A DNA stretch of 5,590 nt, taken from the NCBI GenBank assembly GCA_002348045.1, contig DDYO01000044.1, forward strand, positions 1 to 5,590, written 5' to 3'. The notes under the pieces were generated by a model that was given only the letters and a program-made list of their open reading frames with translations, made no database searches and was not told the origin of the DNA. The position numbers and the translations under genes were made by a program. The stretch comes from Anaerolineales bacterium UBA2232. Its GTDB lineage: Bacteria; Chloroflexota; Anaerolineae; UBA2200. Below, one piece after another: positions 5,416 to 5,590 of this stretch. Within the stretch, counting starts at the first letter, position 1, and each line of letters begins with the position of its first letter.

Positions 5416-5590
5416 AGCATCTAGCGGACGTGCGATCTGGCGGAGCGCCGCTGCTGCTTTGTCTGGCCTATCAAGCTGTGATACCATGGCCTTCATGATC
5501 GCCTCCTCCCAGTCCGTGGAAAGATCATACCGTTTCCGAGCAGCGGTGGGCCTTGTGGCGCTGGCTGTTGCTGCATGGTCGTTGTTCAGA
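5395..5590 (-). CDS. Possible minus-strand ORF, hypothetical, either 3' end of a gene or a 33-aa small protein
   Basis: On the minus strand a frame is open from the window edge to a TGA at 5397-5395, which falls within the 14-bp hairpin. Inside it, ATG at 5496-5494 follows a very strong Shine-Dalgarno, GGGAGGAGG (complement of 5502-5510), by five bases, giving a 33-residue peptide starting MKAMVSQLDRPDK. A TATGAT hexamer (complement of 5524-5529) lies a short distance upstream and could be a -10 element, but no good -35 is seen. The preceding in-frame codons (reading RYDLSTDWEEAI) also look protein-like, so it may instead be the tail of a longer convergent gene. No family is recognised. It overlaps the plus-strand candidate at 5486, so at most one is likely real. 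Confidence 0.3.
   Translation of the reverse strand, partial: LNNDHAATASATRPTAARKRYDLSTDWEEAIMKAMVSQLDRPDKAAAALRQIARPLDAPRTGSA
5486..5590 (+). CDS. Possible start of a membrane protein, truncated by the window end
   Basis: An open frame begins at ATG 5486 (alternative ATG 5495) and runs off the window after 35 codons. The visible peptide has a short basic stretch (ERSYRFR, 12-18) followed by a hydrophobic segment, AAVGLVALAVAAW (19-31). That is the look of a first transmembrane helix or signal anchor with positive-inside charge. No clear Shine-Dalgarno precedes either ATG, which weakens the call. If real, it would be a new transcription unit about 70 bases after the hairpin. No family can be named from 35 residues, and it conflicts with the minus-strand candidate over the same bases. 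Confidence 0.35.
   Translation, partial: MAFMIASSQSVERSYRFRAAVGLVALAVAAWSLFR

Overview
The window holds a single-direction (+ strand) gene cluster from a moderately GC-rich bacterium (roughly 60% GC by eye). It contains the core of an energy-coupling factor (ECF) uptake transporter and two metabolic enzymes. No rRNA, tRNA, CRISPR array, transposase or phage gene is visible. The lineage cannot be fixed from the sequence. Chloroflexota (Anaerolineae-like) or a GC-rich Firmicute would fit, but that is a guess.

Layout: (1) 1-1776, a double ECF-type ABC ATPase (two nucleotide-binding domains in one chain) that is already open at base 1, so its first residues lie outside the window. (2) 1778-2620, the EcfT/CbiQ transmembrane coupling protein, starting one base after the ATPase stop codon. 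(3) 2621-2680, a short gap with an 8-bp hairpin just before the next ribosome binding site. (4) 2681-4228, an FGGY-family carbohydrate kinase resembling LsrK/YoaC. (5) 4269-5288, a D-2-hydroxyacid dehydrogenase of the SerA/YoaD kind without an ACT domain. (6) 5289-5590, a mostly non-coding tail with a 10-bp palindrome, a 7-bp inverted repeat and a perfect 14-bp hairpin (likely the operon terminator). The tail also has two mutually exclusive weak coding possibilities at the right edge: a + strand membrane-protein start and a - strand ORF with a strong Shine-Dalgarno site.

How the genes may work together: the ATPase and EcfT form the energising module of an ECF transporter. The substrate-binding S component is not in the window and is probably just upstream. 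The kinase and dehydrogenase would then process what is imported, by phosphorylation and then NAD-linked oxidation or reduction of a 2-hydroxyacid. From memory, the same kinase-dehydrogenase pairing occurs in the S-box (SAM-riboswitch) yoaDCB operon of Bacillus subtilis, and an ECF group called MtsTUV has been predicted to import a methionine-related precursor. A link to SAM/methionine by-products or an AI-2-like sugar is therefore a testable hypothesis, not a demonstrated function.

The most interesting observation is in the ATPase. The two halves have lost complementary motifs. The pattern predicts one complete and one degenerate ATP site, unlike the textbook ECF module with two working sites.
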